From: Rhizobacter koreensis
GTDB taxonomy: Bacteria; Pseudomonadota; Gammaproteobacteria; Burkholderiales; Burkholderiaceae_C
Assembly (NCBI RefSeq): GCF_013366375.1
Contig: NZ_JABWMJ010000004.1
Span: 124,001 to 188,000 of the forward strand
Direction of reading: 5' to 3'
DNA length: 64,000 bases
Part shown: positions 33,593 through 41,911 of the stretch, piece after piece
Numbering within the stretch: the first letter of the stretch is position 1
Layout of the letters: the number at the start of each line of letters is the position of its first letter
Notes under the pieces: generated by a model
The model's database searches: none
What the model was told of the DNA's origin: nothing
The model's input: only the letters and a program-made list of their open reading frames with translations
Made by a program: the position numbers and the translations under genes

Positions 33593-34804
33593 TCAGCGCC
33601 TGTCGAGCACGAAGCGCTGCACGCGCTTGGCGGTGTCGACCTCGCCCGTATAGAGCGCGCCCTTGGAGTCGGTCGCCGCCTGGTGCACCCAGTGGAACTG
33701 GCCGGCGTTGCGACCGGCATGGAACTGCTTGTCGAGCACCGCTCCGTTGCTGCGGTCGAGCGTCCACACCACGTTGTTCTCGCCGTCGATCACGAGCAGG
33801 TAGCGCTGGTTGCGGTCGTTGGAAAACTCGACGTCCCATACCGCCCCGTTGCCGCGCGTCTGTGGCGCGACGAAGAACTCGCGCACGAACTGGCCCGCCT
33901 TGGTGAACACCTGGATGCGGTTGTTGACGCGGTCGCAGACGTAGACGAGCCCGTCGTCGGCGATCTTCACGCAGTGCACCGGGTTCCTGAACTGAGTCGC
34001 CACCGGCTGCGACGGGTCGTAGGCGCCGAGTGCCAAGTCGGTCGGCGGCCGGCCGTAAGCGCCCCACATGCGCTTGAAGGCCCCGGTGCGCGAGTCGTAG
34101 ACGATCACGCGGTGGTTGCCGTAGCCGTCGGCCAGGTAGACCTCGTTGGCGCGGTCGTCGACGTGGATCTGCGCCACCTGTCCCAGGATGTCGGTGCGCG
34201 TGCTGTCGATCGGGTCGGTCGACGGGTGGCCGATCTGCATCAGGAAGCGGCCGCTCGACGTGAACTTGAGCACCTGGCGGTCGGTCGCGGCGTTGCCGCC
34301 GATCCAGACGTTGTTCTCGTTGTCGACCCAGATGCCGTGCTCGGTCTGCGGCCAGTCGTAGCCGGGTGCGGCGCCGCCCCACGCGTTGATGAGGTTCCCG
34401 TCGCTGTCGAACACCAGCACCGGCGGCGCCGGGAAGCAGCACTCCGAGCGCGGCGGCACCTGCGCGGCGCCGGCCTCGTCGACCGTCAGGCTGCGCGGGC
34501 GCTGCAGCACCCAGATGCGGTCGTAGCGATCGACCGCGATGCCGCCCACCTGACCCATGATCCAGTTGTTGGGCAGCTGCCTGGGCCAGTCGGCGTCGAC
34601 CTTGTAGTCGGGCAGGTTGGAGCGGGTGCGGTTCAGCTTGGCGTTGAGGGCCTGCTGGATGAGTTCGGCCACGTTCAACGTCTCGACGAACGCGGACGAC
34701 GTGGCGGCAAGCGCGACCGCGCTGCCCAGTGCGATGCAGGCACCGCGCAGCCAGCGCAGCGCGCGCGGGGACGTTGCCGTCGAGGGGCGGAACGGAGTCG
34801 TCAT
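33593..34804 (-). CDS. Exported NHL-repeat beta-propeller protein
   Basis: A 403-residue protein with an N-terminal signal or anchor (ALRWLRGACIALGSAVALAA). The rest is a six-bladed propeller built from NHL-like repeats: GGIAVDRYDRIWVLQRP, HGIWVDNENNVWIGG, AQIHVDDRANEVYLADGYGNHRVIVYD, HCVKIADDGLVYVCDRVNNRIQVF and a final blade near VDTAKRVQRFVLD. Such proteins are lactonase-like, peptidyl-alpha-hydroxyglycine lyase-like or binding scaffolds; no catalytic residues can be assigned. ATG 34804 has a GAGGAG site. The gene is divergent from the serine hydrolase at 35152 and shares its upstream region. Confidence 0.8.
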   Translation of the reverse strand: MTTPFRPSTATSPRALRWLRGACIALGSAVALAATSSAFVETLNVAELIQQALNAKLNRTRSNLPDYKVDADWPRQLPNNWIMGQVGGIAVDRYDRIWVLQRPRSLTVDEAGAAQVPPRSECCFPAPPVLVFDSDGNLINAWGGAAPGYDWPQTEHGIWVDNENNVWIGGNAATDRQVLKFTSSGRFLMQIGHPSTDPIDSTRTDILGQVAQIHVDDRANEVYLADGYGNHRVIVYDSRTGAFKRMWGAYGRPPTDLALGAYDPSQPVATQFRNPVHCVKIADDGLVYVCDRVNNRIQVFTKAGQFVREFFVAPQTRGNGAVWDVEFSNDRNQRYLLVIDGENNVVWTLDRSNGAVLDKQFHAGRNAGQFHWVHQAATDSKGALYTGEVDTAKRVQRFVLDRR

Positions 34805-35151
34805 GGAGTCTCCTCGGGTGCTTGTTGTCGGCCGTGCGGCAGGGCCGCAAGCGCAAGCTTTCGCCTCGCTACGCGCCGGGCACACCGAGACAACCCTTGG
34901 CGCTAAGGTTGGCTTGTATCGGCGCTGCGGGATCGGCAACCGCATGTCAGGACGTGCCGTTCGCCGCGCTGAACCGGGAGTCATGGCCAACAGTCTCGCG
35001 GCCCGCCGGCGCGCTCGCGCAATGGTCGAACCGGCGGCCGCAGCGCCTACCGCCCGGCCGCGGCGCCCTCGCGCGCAAAGGTCGGACCACGCGTAGACTC
35101 GGCCGGCGCGCCCGTCCGCGCAGCATGAACGAAACAACATCGGAGACAGAA
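34805..35151. other. Divergent intergenic region with an imperfect dyad and two weak GntR-type boxes
   Basis: No gene is recognisable in these 347 bases. At 34891-34911 is an imperfect inverted repeat (CAACCCTT...AAGGTTG) of unknown role. At 35023-35033 (TGGTCGAACCG) and 35079-35089 (AGGTCGGACCA) are two one-mismatch versions of the TGGTNNNACCA box, 56 bases apart and upstream of the serine hydrolase gene. Confidence 0.45.
35023..35089. promoter_or_regulatory. Pair of one-mismatch GntR-type boxes
   Basis: TGGTCGAACCG (35023-35033) and AGGTCGGACCA (35079-35089) are each one base from the consensus box. The second ends 63 bases before the TTG start of the serine hydrolase. They are weaker than the exact boxes, but the pairing favours a real site. 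Confidence 0.45.
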
Positions 35152-36414
35152 TTGAAGCTTGCGTCGATTTCCCGTTCCCGCTTCCCCACGCGCATCGCCC
35201 CGGTCGTCGGCGCACTCGCCTGCAGCACCCTCTTGCTCGCCGGTTGTGGCGGTGGCGGCGATGACGACTCCGACCGCTACCCGCATGCGGACGAGCCGAT
35301 CGGCAACGTGCGACAGGTGTACGACGGCGCGCTGACGCCCGACCTCTCGGTCAACACGTTCCGCAACATCGACCGCCTGTTCCCGACACGCACCATCAAG
35401 GCGAGCTCGAGCCCGTATCCGCTGCCGCGCGCGGCGACTCAGCTGACCGACGTCAAGTTCACGGCGGGCGGGCGCAACTACGACATGTACGACTACCTGT
35501 CGCAGAACCGCATCTCGGCTCTGCTGATTTTGAAGAACGGGCAAATCGTCAACGAGACCTACCAGTACGGCAACACCGAGAAGACGCGCTGGATGTCGAT
35601 GTCGGTCGCCAAGTCGATCACCACCACGCTGGCCGCCGCCGCCATCAAGGACGGTCAGCTCAACCTGGCGGACAAGACGACGAAGTACGTGCCGGCGCTG
35701 ATCGGCAGCGCGTACGAGGACACCACGGTCCGCAACATCATGATGATGGCGTCGGGCGTCAAGTGGAACGAGACCTACACCGACCCCACGTCCGACCGGC
35801 GCCAGCTCCTCGAGGCGCAGATCGCGCAGAAGCCCGGCTCGGCGATGGCGCTGATGGCCAAGCTGCCGCGCATCGCGCCGCCGGGTTCGGTGAACAACTA
35901 CAGCACCGGCGAGACGCAGGTGATGGGCGAGGTCGTGATCGGTGCGACCAAGAAGCACCTGGCGGACTATCTCTCGGAGAAGATCTGGTCGAAGTTCGGC
36001 ATGGAGGCCGACGCCAACTGGTGGCTCGACTCGCCCGACGGCAACGAGATCGGCGGCAGCGGCATCAGCGCCACGCTGCGCGACTATGGCCGCTTCGGTC
36101 TCTTCATCGCCAACGACGGCGTGATCAACGGCCAGTCGATCCTGCCGGCCGGCTGGGTCGACGAGGCGACCACGCCCAAGCAGCTGACCACCGGCAACTT
36201 CCAGAACTACGGCTACATGTGGTGGGTGTCGACGACGCCGCAGTCGATGGCCGACAAGGCGTTCTACGCGACCGGCATCTTCGGCCAGAACATCTACATC
36301 GACCGGCCGCAGAAGGTCGTGATCGTGACCTGGGGCGCGCAGTCGAAGCCGTCGGGCGCGGCGGTGATCTCGAATGCGGCGTTCTTCGACGCCGTCGTCA
36401 ACGCGCTCAAGTAA
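35152..36414 (+). CDS. Beta-lactamase-family serine hydrolase lipoprotein
   Basis: A 420-residue exported protein with a lipoprotein signal (hydrophobic stretch then LLLAGC, Cys as the lipidation site) followed by a Gly/Asp-rich linker. The hydrolase domain has the class C/esterase nucleophile motif SVAK in WMSMSVAKSITT and the Tyr motif YSTGE, as in 6-aminohexanoate-dimer hydrolase and EstB-like enzymes. Expected activity is hydrolysis of an ester or amide outside the cytoplasm. TTG 35152 is preferred because GGAG lies six bases upstream and the signal peptide starts there. ATG 35125 is an in-frame alternative. Confidence 0.83.
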   Translation: MKLASISRSRFPTRIAPVVGALACSTLLLAGCGGGGDDDSDRYPHADEPIGNVRQVYDGALTPDLSVNTFRNIDRLFPTRTIKASSSPYPLPRAATQLTDVKFTAGGRNYDMYDYLSQNRISALLILKNGQIVNETYQYGNTEKTRWMSMSVAKSITTTLAAAAIKDGQLNLADKTTKYVPALIGSAYEDTTVRNIMMMASGVKWNETYTDPTSDRRQLLEAQIAQKPGSAMALMAKLPRIAPPGSVNNYSTGETQVMGEVVIGATKKHLADYLSEKIWSKFGMEADANWWLDSPDGNEIGGSGISATLRDYGRFGLFIANDGVINGQSILPAGWVDEATTPKQLTTGNFQNYGYMWWVSTTPQSMADKAFYATGIFGQNIYIDRPQKVVIVTWGAQSKPSGAAVISNAAFFDAVVNALK

Positions 36415-36423
36415 AGGCCGTCT

Positions 36424-36439
36424 CGACGCGCGCGCGTCG
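36424..36439. terminator. Perfect GC palindrome between convergent genes
   Basis: CGACGCGC/GCGCGTCG, a 16-base uninterrupted palindrome, lies between the stops of the serine hydrolase (36414) and the yellow-type protein (36453). It has no loop bases of its own and no T-run, so its role as terminator is uncertain. Confidence 0.3.
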
Positions 36440-36452
36440 ACGCGCGGCGCTG

Positions 36453-37586
36453 CTACGGACGGCGCGGCGCGAAGCTCCAAAGCTGCGTCGGCAATGCCGC
36501 CGGCGCCGAGGGCTTGTAGTACGCCGAGTCCTGGATTCGCGAGGTCGTCACGTAGATGCGCCCGTCCGGCCCTTCGGCAAAGGTGTCGGGCCAGCGCAGG
36601 CGCTTGTCGCGCAGCAGCACCTGCGGCGTCGAGCCCGGCGCCGCGAGGTCGCGCACCTTCACGGCGTCGTCTTCGGGCGCGGTGATGAACATGCGGCCGT
36701 CCTTGCGGCCGATCCACAGGCCGTCGGCCGGGCCGTTGTCGCCGACGCGAACCACCTTGTCGGCCGGGTCGCCGGCGGCGAGGGCCTCGGTCGGAACGCT
36801 GTAGAGCGTCTTGCCCTTGATCGCCTGCCAGTACAGCGTGCGGCCGTCGGGCGACAGCGCGATGCCGTCCGCCGCGAATTCGACGCCGCGGCCGTCCGGC
36901 CGGCGCAGGGGCTTGCCGCCATAGGTGACGACGACGTCCTTCTCGGGCTGCGTCGACGGGTGACCGTCGAGCACGCGACGCGCGTTGCCGCTCGCAAGGT
37001 CGACGACGACGATCGCGCCGCGAGCGCCCGAGTCGGTGATGTACGCAGCGGCGCCGTCCGGCGAGAAGCGCACGTCGTTCAAATACGAGCCCTGCGGCGC
37101 GACGCGGTCGTCGAACGCGATGGTGCGGCGCACGCGATTGGTCGCGAGGTCGATCTGCACGAGCTTGGGGCCGCCCGGCACGACCTTGTCCATCGCCGGC
37201 GCCGCGGGGTCGAGCACCCACAGGCTGCCGCGGCCGTCGGCGACGACGCTCTGCACGCAGACCCAGTGGTCGGCCGCCGAGAGCTCGTCCTTGCGAGCGT
37301 TGCGCCAGGCGTTCCAGTTGCCATCGGGGTAGGGCACGAGGCGGCCGTTCTTCAGCTCGGCGACCGAGACCGGCGCGTCCTCGGTCCAGCGCGGAAAGTT
37401 GACGAAGACGCGGCCGTCCTCGGCGACGGTGACGCCGGTGACCTGGTGGTCGAACGACGCGACCAGCGTGAGCGCGGGTGCCGATGCGCTGTCGCGCTGG
37501 GCCTGGGCGGGCGAGCCGCAGAGCGCGGCCACGAGGGCCGCGGCGCTGAGCGCGACGGCGCGGTGCGAAGGGAGGGGTGTGTTCAT
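36453..37586 (-). CDS. Exported major royal jelly/yellow-family beta-propeller protein
   Basis: A 377-residue protein with a cleavable signal peptide (residues 1-30, core ALSAAALVAALCG, cut near AQA). The body shows features of the MRJP/yellow family: VFVNFPRWTEDAPVSVAELKNG, WVCVQSVVADGRGSLWVLD, KLVQIDLATN, FDDRVAPQGSYLNDVRFSPDG, YITDSG and the later GIALSPDGRTLYW. Bacterial members are secreted propellers of unknown activity, related to dopachrome-conversion proteins; a sugar-lactonase-like role is also possible. ATG 37586 gives the signal peptide. It is downstream of, and in the same direction as, the LysR gene, 65 bases away. Confidence 0.83.
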   Translation of the reverse strand: MNTPLPSHRAVALSAAALVAALCGSPAQAQRDSASAPALTLVASFDHQVTGVTVAEDGRVFVNFPRWTEDAPVSVAELKNGRLVPYPDGNWNAWRNARKDELSAADHWVCVQSVVADGRGSLWVLDPAAPAMDKVVPGGPKLVQIDLATNRVRRTIAFDDRVAPQGSYLNDVRFSPDGAAAYITDSGARGAIVVVDLASGNARRVLDGHPSTQPEKDVVVTYGGKPLRRPDGRGVEFAADGIALSPDGRTLYWQAIKGKTLYSVPTEALAAGDPADKVVRVGDNGPADGLWIGRKDGRMFITAPEDDAVKVRDLAAPGSTPQVLLRDKRLRWPDTFAEGPDGRIYVTTSRIQDSAYYKPSAPAALPTQLWSFAPRRP

Positions 37587-37651
37587 GCGGTTGCCGGGGC
37601 AACCGCCGTACCTGCCGCGCTCGGGCGCTCGCGCCGCGGCGTCGTTTCTCG

Positions 37652-38560
37652 TCACCCTGCGCAGAGCGCCTCGACCAGTGCCTCGACCCCCGGTGCGCGG
37701 GCAGCCTCGTCGCCGAGGCAGAGCAGCAGCTGCCGGTCGGCCCAGGCGTCGGCGAGGGCGACGATGCGCACCCTCTCGTCGGCCCAGCGCTCGGCGCAAC
37801 GCTGCGGCATCACCGCGACGCCGACGCCGGCGGCGACGAGCTGCGCCGCGGCGTCGAGGCCGCCGACCCGCACGCGATGCTGCGGCGCGCGCCCGACGCG
37901 CTCGGCCTCGCGCGACAGAAAGCGGCTGAGGCCGCTCTCCGGCGTCAGCCCGACCAGCGAGTGCGCCAGCAGTCCGGCATGCGTGATCGTGCGGCGGCGC
38001 GCCGCCGGGTGGCGGGCCGGCACGAGCGCGACCAGGCGGTCGCGCATCCACGGCAGGGTCGCGAGCCCTGCGGTGTCGACGTAGTCCGCAACGATGCCGA
38101 GCTCGGCGCGCCCGCCGCGCAGCGCGTCGACGATGGCGTCGCTCGACGCCTCGTGCAGCGCGACGTCGATGTCGGGGTGGGCGACCAGGAAGCGGCCCAG
38201 GCGGGGCGGCAGCTCGCCGGTCATCGCAGCGGTGTTGCCGAGCACGCGGAGGGTGCCGCGCAGGCCCTTGGCGAAGCGCGCCATCTCGACGTGCAGCGCC
38301 TCGAGTTCGACCAGCACGCGCTCGGCGTGCCGGGCCAGAGCGCGGCCCGCGGGTGTGGGCGTCGCGCCCGCCTTCGAGCGCTCGAGAAGCTGCGTGCCGA
38401 CGCTTGCTTCCAGGCCCTTGAGGCGAGCGCTCGCGGCAGCGAGCGACAGGTGCATCGCGGCCGCCGCCGCGGTGATGCTGCCGCGCGCGATGACCGCGGC
38501 GAACAGCCGCAGGTCGAACGGTGCGACCCGGTAGGCCGCGTCGCGCAGGGTCTGGCTCAT
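37652..38560 (-). CDS. LysR-family transcriptional regulator
   Basis: A 302-residue LysR-type regulator. The N-terminal winged helix covers FDLRLFAAVIARGSITAAAAAMHLSLAAASARLKGLEASVGTQLLER in pieces, and the effector domain begins near residue 95 (GTLRVLGNTAAMTG). The helix-turn-helix is Ala-rich but complete. It is divergent from the TauE/SafE-like permease at 38641 with 80 bases between, the classical layout of a LysR regulator and its target. The effector is unknown. Confidence 0.9.
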   Translation of the reverse strand: MSQTLRDAAYRVAPFDLRLFAAVIARGSITAAAAAMHLSLAAASARLKGLEASVGTQLLERSKAGATPTPAGRALARHAERVLVELEALHVEMARFAKGLRGTLRVLGNTAAMTGELPPRLGRFLVAHPDIDVALHEASSDAIVDALRGGRAELGIVADYVDTAGLATLPWMRDRLVALVPARHPAARRRTITHAGLLAHSLVGLTPESGLSRFLSREAERVGRAPQHRVRVGGLDAAAQLVAAGVGVAVMPQRCAERWADERVRIVALADAWADRQLLLCLGDEAARAPGVEALVEALCAG

Positions 38561-38640
38561 GCCGAATCTTCGTGTTTGCCGAAGGATAGGCGCTGCAGAT
38601 CCAAACGGACGCGGCGACGGTTCGTCTTCAGCATCGCCGA

Positions 38641-39375
38641 ATGATGTCGTCGTCGCTGCTTGCCATCGCTGCCGTGTTCGTGCTCGCCGGAACCGTGAAG
38701 GGGATTACCGGCATGGGCCTGCCGACCGTTGCGGTGAGCCTGCTCGGTCTCTGGATGCCGCCCGCAGCGGCAGCCGCGCTGCTGGTGCTGCCGTCGCTCG
38801 CGACGAACGTCGGGCAGAGCCTCGGCCCGGCGCTGCGGCCTCTGGTGCGCCGGCTCTGGCCGGCATGGGGAGCTCTGGTACTCGCCACACTGTGGGTGCC
38901 CGAACTGCCGGCGTCAGGCTCGGGTGCGAGCCCCGCGCACGCGGCGCTCGGCGCGGTGCTCGTCGCCTACGGCGCGTGGGGCTTGTGGCGGCCCGGCTTG
39001 CCGGATCTGTCGCGACGCTCGCGCTGGCTCGGCATCGCGGTCGGCCTCGTCACGGGCGTGGTGACCGGCACCACTGCGGTGTTCGTGATCCCGTTCGTGC
39101 CGTACCTGCAGTCGCTGCGACTCGGCCGGGACGAGCTGGTGCAGGCGCTCGGGCTCTCGTTCACGGTCGCGACGCTCGCGCTCGCGCTGCGCCTGCAGGG
39201 CGGCGCGCACCCGATCCAGCTCACGGGCGAGGCGATCGTCGCGCTGCTTTCTGCGTTCGTCGGCATGGCGCTCGGCACCCGCGTGCGCAACCGCATCGGC
39301 GCAGCGACGTTCCAGCGGGGCCTGTTCGCCATGTTCGTGATGTTGGGGTTCGCCAACCTCGGGCGCGCGCTGTGA
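38641..39375 (+). CDS. TauE/SafE-family membrane permease
   Basis: A 244-residue integral membrane protein with about seven or eight hydrophobic segments. It starts VFVLAGTVKGITGMGLPTVAVSLLGLWMPP, the TauE/SafE N-terminal repeat with Lys-Gly-x-x-Gly, and has a second repeat-like segment LVTGVVTGTTAVFVIPFVPYLQSL in the centre. Members export sulfite, sulfoacetate or other organic anions. Divergent from and probably controlled by the LysR regulator at 37652. ATG 38641 and 38644 are adjacent; either may be used. Confidence 0.85.
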   Translation: MMSSSLLAIAAVFVLAGTVKGITGMGLPTVAVSLLGLWMPPAAAAALLVLPSLATNVGQSLGPALRPLVRRLWPAWGALVLATLWVPELPASGSGASPAHAALGAVLVAYGAWGLWRPGLPDLSRRSRWLGIAVGLVTGVVTGTTAVFVIPFVPYLQSLRLGRDELVQALGLSFTVATLALALRLQGGAHPIQLTGEAIVALLSAFVGMALGTRVRNRIGAATFQRGLFAMFVMLGFANLGRAL

Positions 39376-39477
39376 TTCGCTGCCCTCCGGTGACGCCGCC
39401 GTTCCCGCGGCGCGCCCCAGCGATCCGGGTGACATCGCGTCGCGAAGGACGCGTCGACGCGCCTGTGGACCATGCAT

Positions 39478-39488
39478 TGGTAAGACCA
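39478..39488. promoter_or_regulatory. GntR/FadR-type operator, exact TGGTNNNACCA
   Basis: TGGTAAGACCA within ATTGGTAAGACCATTG, 42 bases before the GTG start of the quinone oxidoreductase gene. A possible -10 (TAACAT, 39497-39502) follows it by eight bases. Confidence 0.75.
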
Positions 39489-39529
39489 TTGTCGGCTAAC
39501 ATCGCCGACTCCATCGAACCGCGCCCGTC

Positions 39530-40516
39530 GTGAAAAGCATTCGCATCGAACGCCATGGCGGCCCCGAGGTGCTGCTGCGGCGCGAGGTCGACGTGCCGCG
39601 CCCCGGCGTCGGCGAGGTGCTGGTGCGGGTGCGCTACGCCGGCATCAACTTCATGGACGTGCACACGCGCCAGGGCAAGTACGAGCGTTCGCGCACGTAC
39701 CCGGTTCGCCTGCCGTGCACGCTCGGCATGGAAGGCGCCGGCGAGGTCGTCGCGCTCGGCGCGGGCGTCGCCGACGTGCAGCCCGGCGACCGCGTCGCGT
39801 GGTGCCTGTCGTGGGGCAGCTATGCCGAGTACGCGGCGGTGCCGGCGGCGCGCCTCGCCCGGGTTCCCGACGCGCTGCCGCTCGAGCGGGCCGCGGCGGC
39901 GATGTTTCCCGGCTGCACCGCGCACTACCTTGCGCACGACGTCGCCGCGCTGCGGCCGGGCCACACCTGTCTCGTCCATGCCGCGTCGGGCGTGATCGGA
40001 CAGTTGCTGGTGCAGTTCGCGAAGGCGCTCGGCGCGACGGTGCTCGCGACCACCAGCACGCCCGAGAAGGCCGCAGTCGCTCGCGGCCGCGGCGCCGACG
40101 CGGTGCTGGCGTACCAGGGTTTCGCCGACGCCGCGCGCGCGCTCACGGGCGGCACCGGCGTCGACGTCGTGTTCGACGCGATCGGGCGCGACACGCTGCG
40201 CCAGAGCTTCGCCGCGACGCGGCTGCGCGGGCTGGTGGTCAACTACGGCGCCGTGTCGGGCGCGGTTCGCGACCTCGATCCGCTCGAGCTCGGCGAGGCC
40301 GGCTCGCTGTTCCTCACGCGGCCGCGCCTCGCCGACCATCTGCCTGATGCGGCAGCGACGCGGCGCCGCGCGGCCGCGGTGTTCGAGGGCCTGCTCGACG
40401 GTCGTCTCGCGGTCGACGTCAACGGCCGCTACGGGCTCGACGACGTCGAGGCCGCGCACGCCGCGCTCGAGGAGCGGCGCCAGGTCGGCAAGGCGGTGCT
40501 GGCGCTGCCCGCTTGA
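39530..40516 (+). CDS. Zinc-independent quinone oxidoreductase (MDR family)
   Basis: A 328-residue medium-chain reductase without zinc ligands. Conserved parts are KSIRIERHGGPEVL, VRYAGINFMDVHTRQGKY, LGMEGAGEVVALG, WGSYAEYAAVPAARL, the NADPH site HAASGVIGQLLVQFAKALGA and the C-terminal VEAAHAALEERRQVGKAVL. These match QorA-like NADPH:quinone reductases and related enoyl reductases. GTG 39530 is placed by the conserved N-terminus. It is alone, behind a GntR-type box and followed by a strong hairpin shared with the convergent gene. An acryloyl- or crotonyl-type reduction is possible in a CoA pathway, but this is inference. Confidence 0.88.
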   Translation: MKSIRIERHGGPEVLLRREVDVPRPGVGEVLVRVRYAGINFMDVHTRQGKYERSRTYPVRLPCTLGMEGAGEVVALGAGVADVQPGDRVAWCLSWGSYAEYAAVPAARLARVPDALPLERAAAAMFPGCTAHYLAHDVAALRPGHTCLVHAASGVIGQLLVQFAKALGATVLATTSTPEKAAVARGRGADAVLAYQGFADAARALTGGTGVDVVFDAIGRDTLRQSFAATRLRGLVVNYGAVSGAVRDLDPLELGEAGSLFLTRPRLADHLPDAAATRRRAAAVFEGLLDGRLAVDVNGRYGLDDVEAAHAALEERRQVGKAVLALPA

Positions 40517-40550
40517 GCCGACACGCGCCGGACGATCGGGCGATCGACCT

Positions 40551-40579
40551 CGGCGTCGCGGGATCAGGCCGCGACGCCG
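40551..40579. terminator. Strong stem-loop between convergent genes
   Basis: CGGCGTCGCGG (40551-40561) pairs perfectly with CCGCGACGCCG (40569-40579) across a 7-base loop that contains the stop codon of the leftward gene. It is the best hairpin in the window and probably ends transcription in both directions. Confidence 0.55.
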
Positions 40580-41724
40580 CCGGCGCGCAGGGCAGCGATT
40601 TCCTCGGCGTCGAAGCCCCAGTCGGCCAGCACCGCGTCGGTGTGCTGGCCCGGCCGAGCGATGCACTCGCCGTGGATGGCGCCGGGGGTGCGATCGAGAC
40701 GCGGCGCGACCGCCGGCTGCGGGATGCCGCCGACCGCCTGCAGCAGACCGCGCGCCTGCACGTGCGGGTGCCCGGCGACCTCACGCACGCCGAGCACCGG
40801 CGCGAAGCAGGCGTCGCTGCCCTCGAGTCGCTCGCGCCATTCGGCCTGGGTGCGGCTCGCGAAGATCGCCGCGAAGCGCTCGCGCAGGGCCGGCCATTGC
40901 GCGCGGTCCATGCGGTCCGGCAAGGTCGTCGGGTCGAGGCCGAGCCGGCGCAGCAGCTCGGCGTAGAAGCGCTGCTCGATCGCGCAGATGCTCACGTAGC
41001 GGCCGTCCGCCGTCGCGTAGACCGTGTTCCACGGTGCCGCGCCGCCGAGCACGTGCTCGCCGCGCTCGGCTTGCCAGCTGCCGCCGGCGACCTGCCCGTG
41101 CACGCCGGCCAGCAGGTGGGTGACGCCATCGACGATGGCAGCGTCGATGACCTGCCCGCGCCCCGAGCTCGCGCGCTCGACGAGTGCGCTCGCGATGCCG
41201 AACGCAAGGTACATCGAGCCGCCGCCGAAGTCGCCGACGAGGTTGAGCGGCGCCACCGGCGGCCGGTCGGCGGCATCGCCGATCGCATCGAGTGCGCCGA
41301 CGAGCGCGATGTAGTTGAGGTCGTGCCCGGCGGCGTGCGCGAGCGGGCCGTCCTGGCCCCAGCCCGTGATGCGCCCGAAGACGAGCCGCGGGTTGACGGC
41401 GAGGCAGGTGTCGGGGCCGAGGCCGAGGCGCTCCATCACGCCGGGGCGAAAGCCCTCGATCAGCACGTCGGCGCGCGCGACGAGGCGCAGCACCGCGTCG
41501 CGTCCGGCGGCCGATTTCACGTCGATCGCGGCCGAGCGCTTGCCGCGGCTCACGATGTCGAAGCGCGGGTCGCGCTTGAGGCCGAGGTCGGCGTCGCCGA
41601 TGCGATCGACGCGGATCACCTCGGCGCCCATGTCGGCGAGCAGCATGCCGCAGAACGGCGCCGGGCCGAGCCCGGCCATCTCGATCACGCGGATGCCGGC
41701 GAGCGGCCCTTGCGGTGCAGTCAT
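40564..41724 (-). CDS. Family III CoA-transferase/alpha-methylacyl-CoA racemase-like protein
   Basis: A 386-residue member of the CaiB/BaiF superfamily, closer to alpha-methylacyl-CoA racemase. It begins GIRVIEMAGLGPAPFCGMLLADMGAEVIRVDR, has the racemase His in AAGHDLNYIALVGALDAIG and the Asp in VGDFGGGSMYLAFGIA. With both residues the expected reaction is 2-methylacyl-CoA epimerisation, a step in the breakdown of branched or isoprenoid-like chains; transferase activity is the alternative. ATG 41724 begins the domain. It lies 187 bases downstream of the PEP-mutase-type lyase in the same direction. The stop sits in the loop of the shared hairpin. Confidence 0.85.
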   Translation of the reverse strand: MTAPQGPLAGIRVIEMAGLGPAPFCGMLLADMGAEVIRVDRIGDADLGLKRDPRFDIVSRGKRSAAIDVKSAAGRDAVLRLVARADVLIEGFRPGVMERLGLGPDTCLAVNPRLVFGRITGWGQDGPLAHAAGHDLNYIALVGALDAIGDAADRPPVAPLNLVGDFGGGSMYLAFGIASALVERASSGRGQVIDAAIVDGVTHLLAGVHGQVAGGSWQAERGEHVLGGAAPWNTVYATADGRYVSICAIEQRFYAELLRRLGLDPTTLPDRMDRAQWPALRERFAAIFASRTQAEWRERLEGSDACFAPVLGVREVAGHPHVQARGLLQAVGGIPQPAVAPRLDRTPGAIHGECIARPGQHTDAVLADWGFDAEEIAALRAGGVAA

Positions 41725-41911
41725 GGTGTCCGGGCCCGGCCGCACGACGCCCACGGCGCGGCGTGGGTATGGAGGGCTTCGCCGGTCGGCTTGCCGAAGG
41801 CCCGATGGTCGTGGCCGCGCATCGCGCAGTCGCGCTCGGCGCCGAGCGAGAGCACGGCATCGTCGGCGGCGTCAACAGGCATCCGGGGCATCGCGGTTTC
41901 GACGATCGGCG

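Noticed and set aside
30325..33720. A 1131-codon open frame on the minus strand opposite the kinase and HD genes
   Set aside because: It is a composition shadow of the GC-rich plus-strand genes, with Arg/His/Gln-rich text and no domains. Only its last 48 codons, at 30468-30325, are protein-like, and these are described as part of the stop-interrupted gene.
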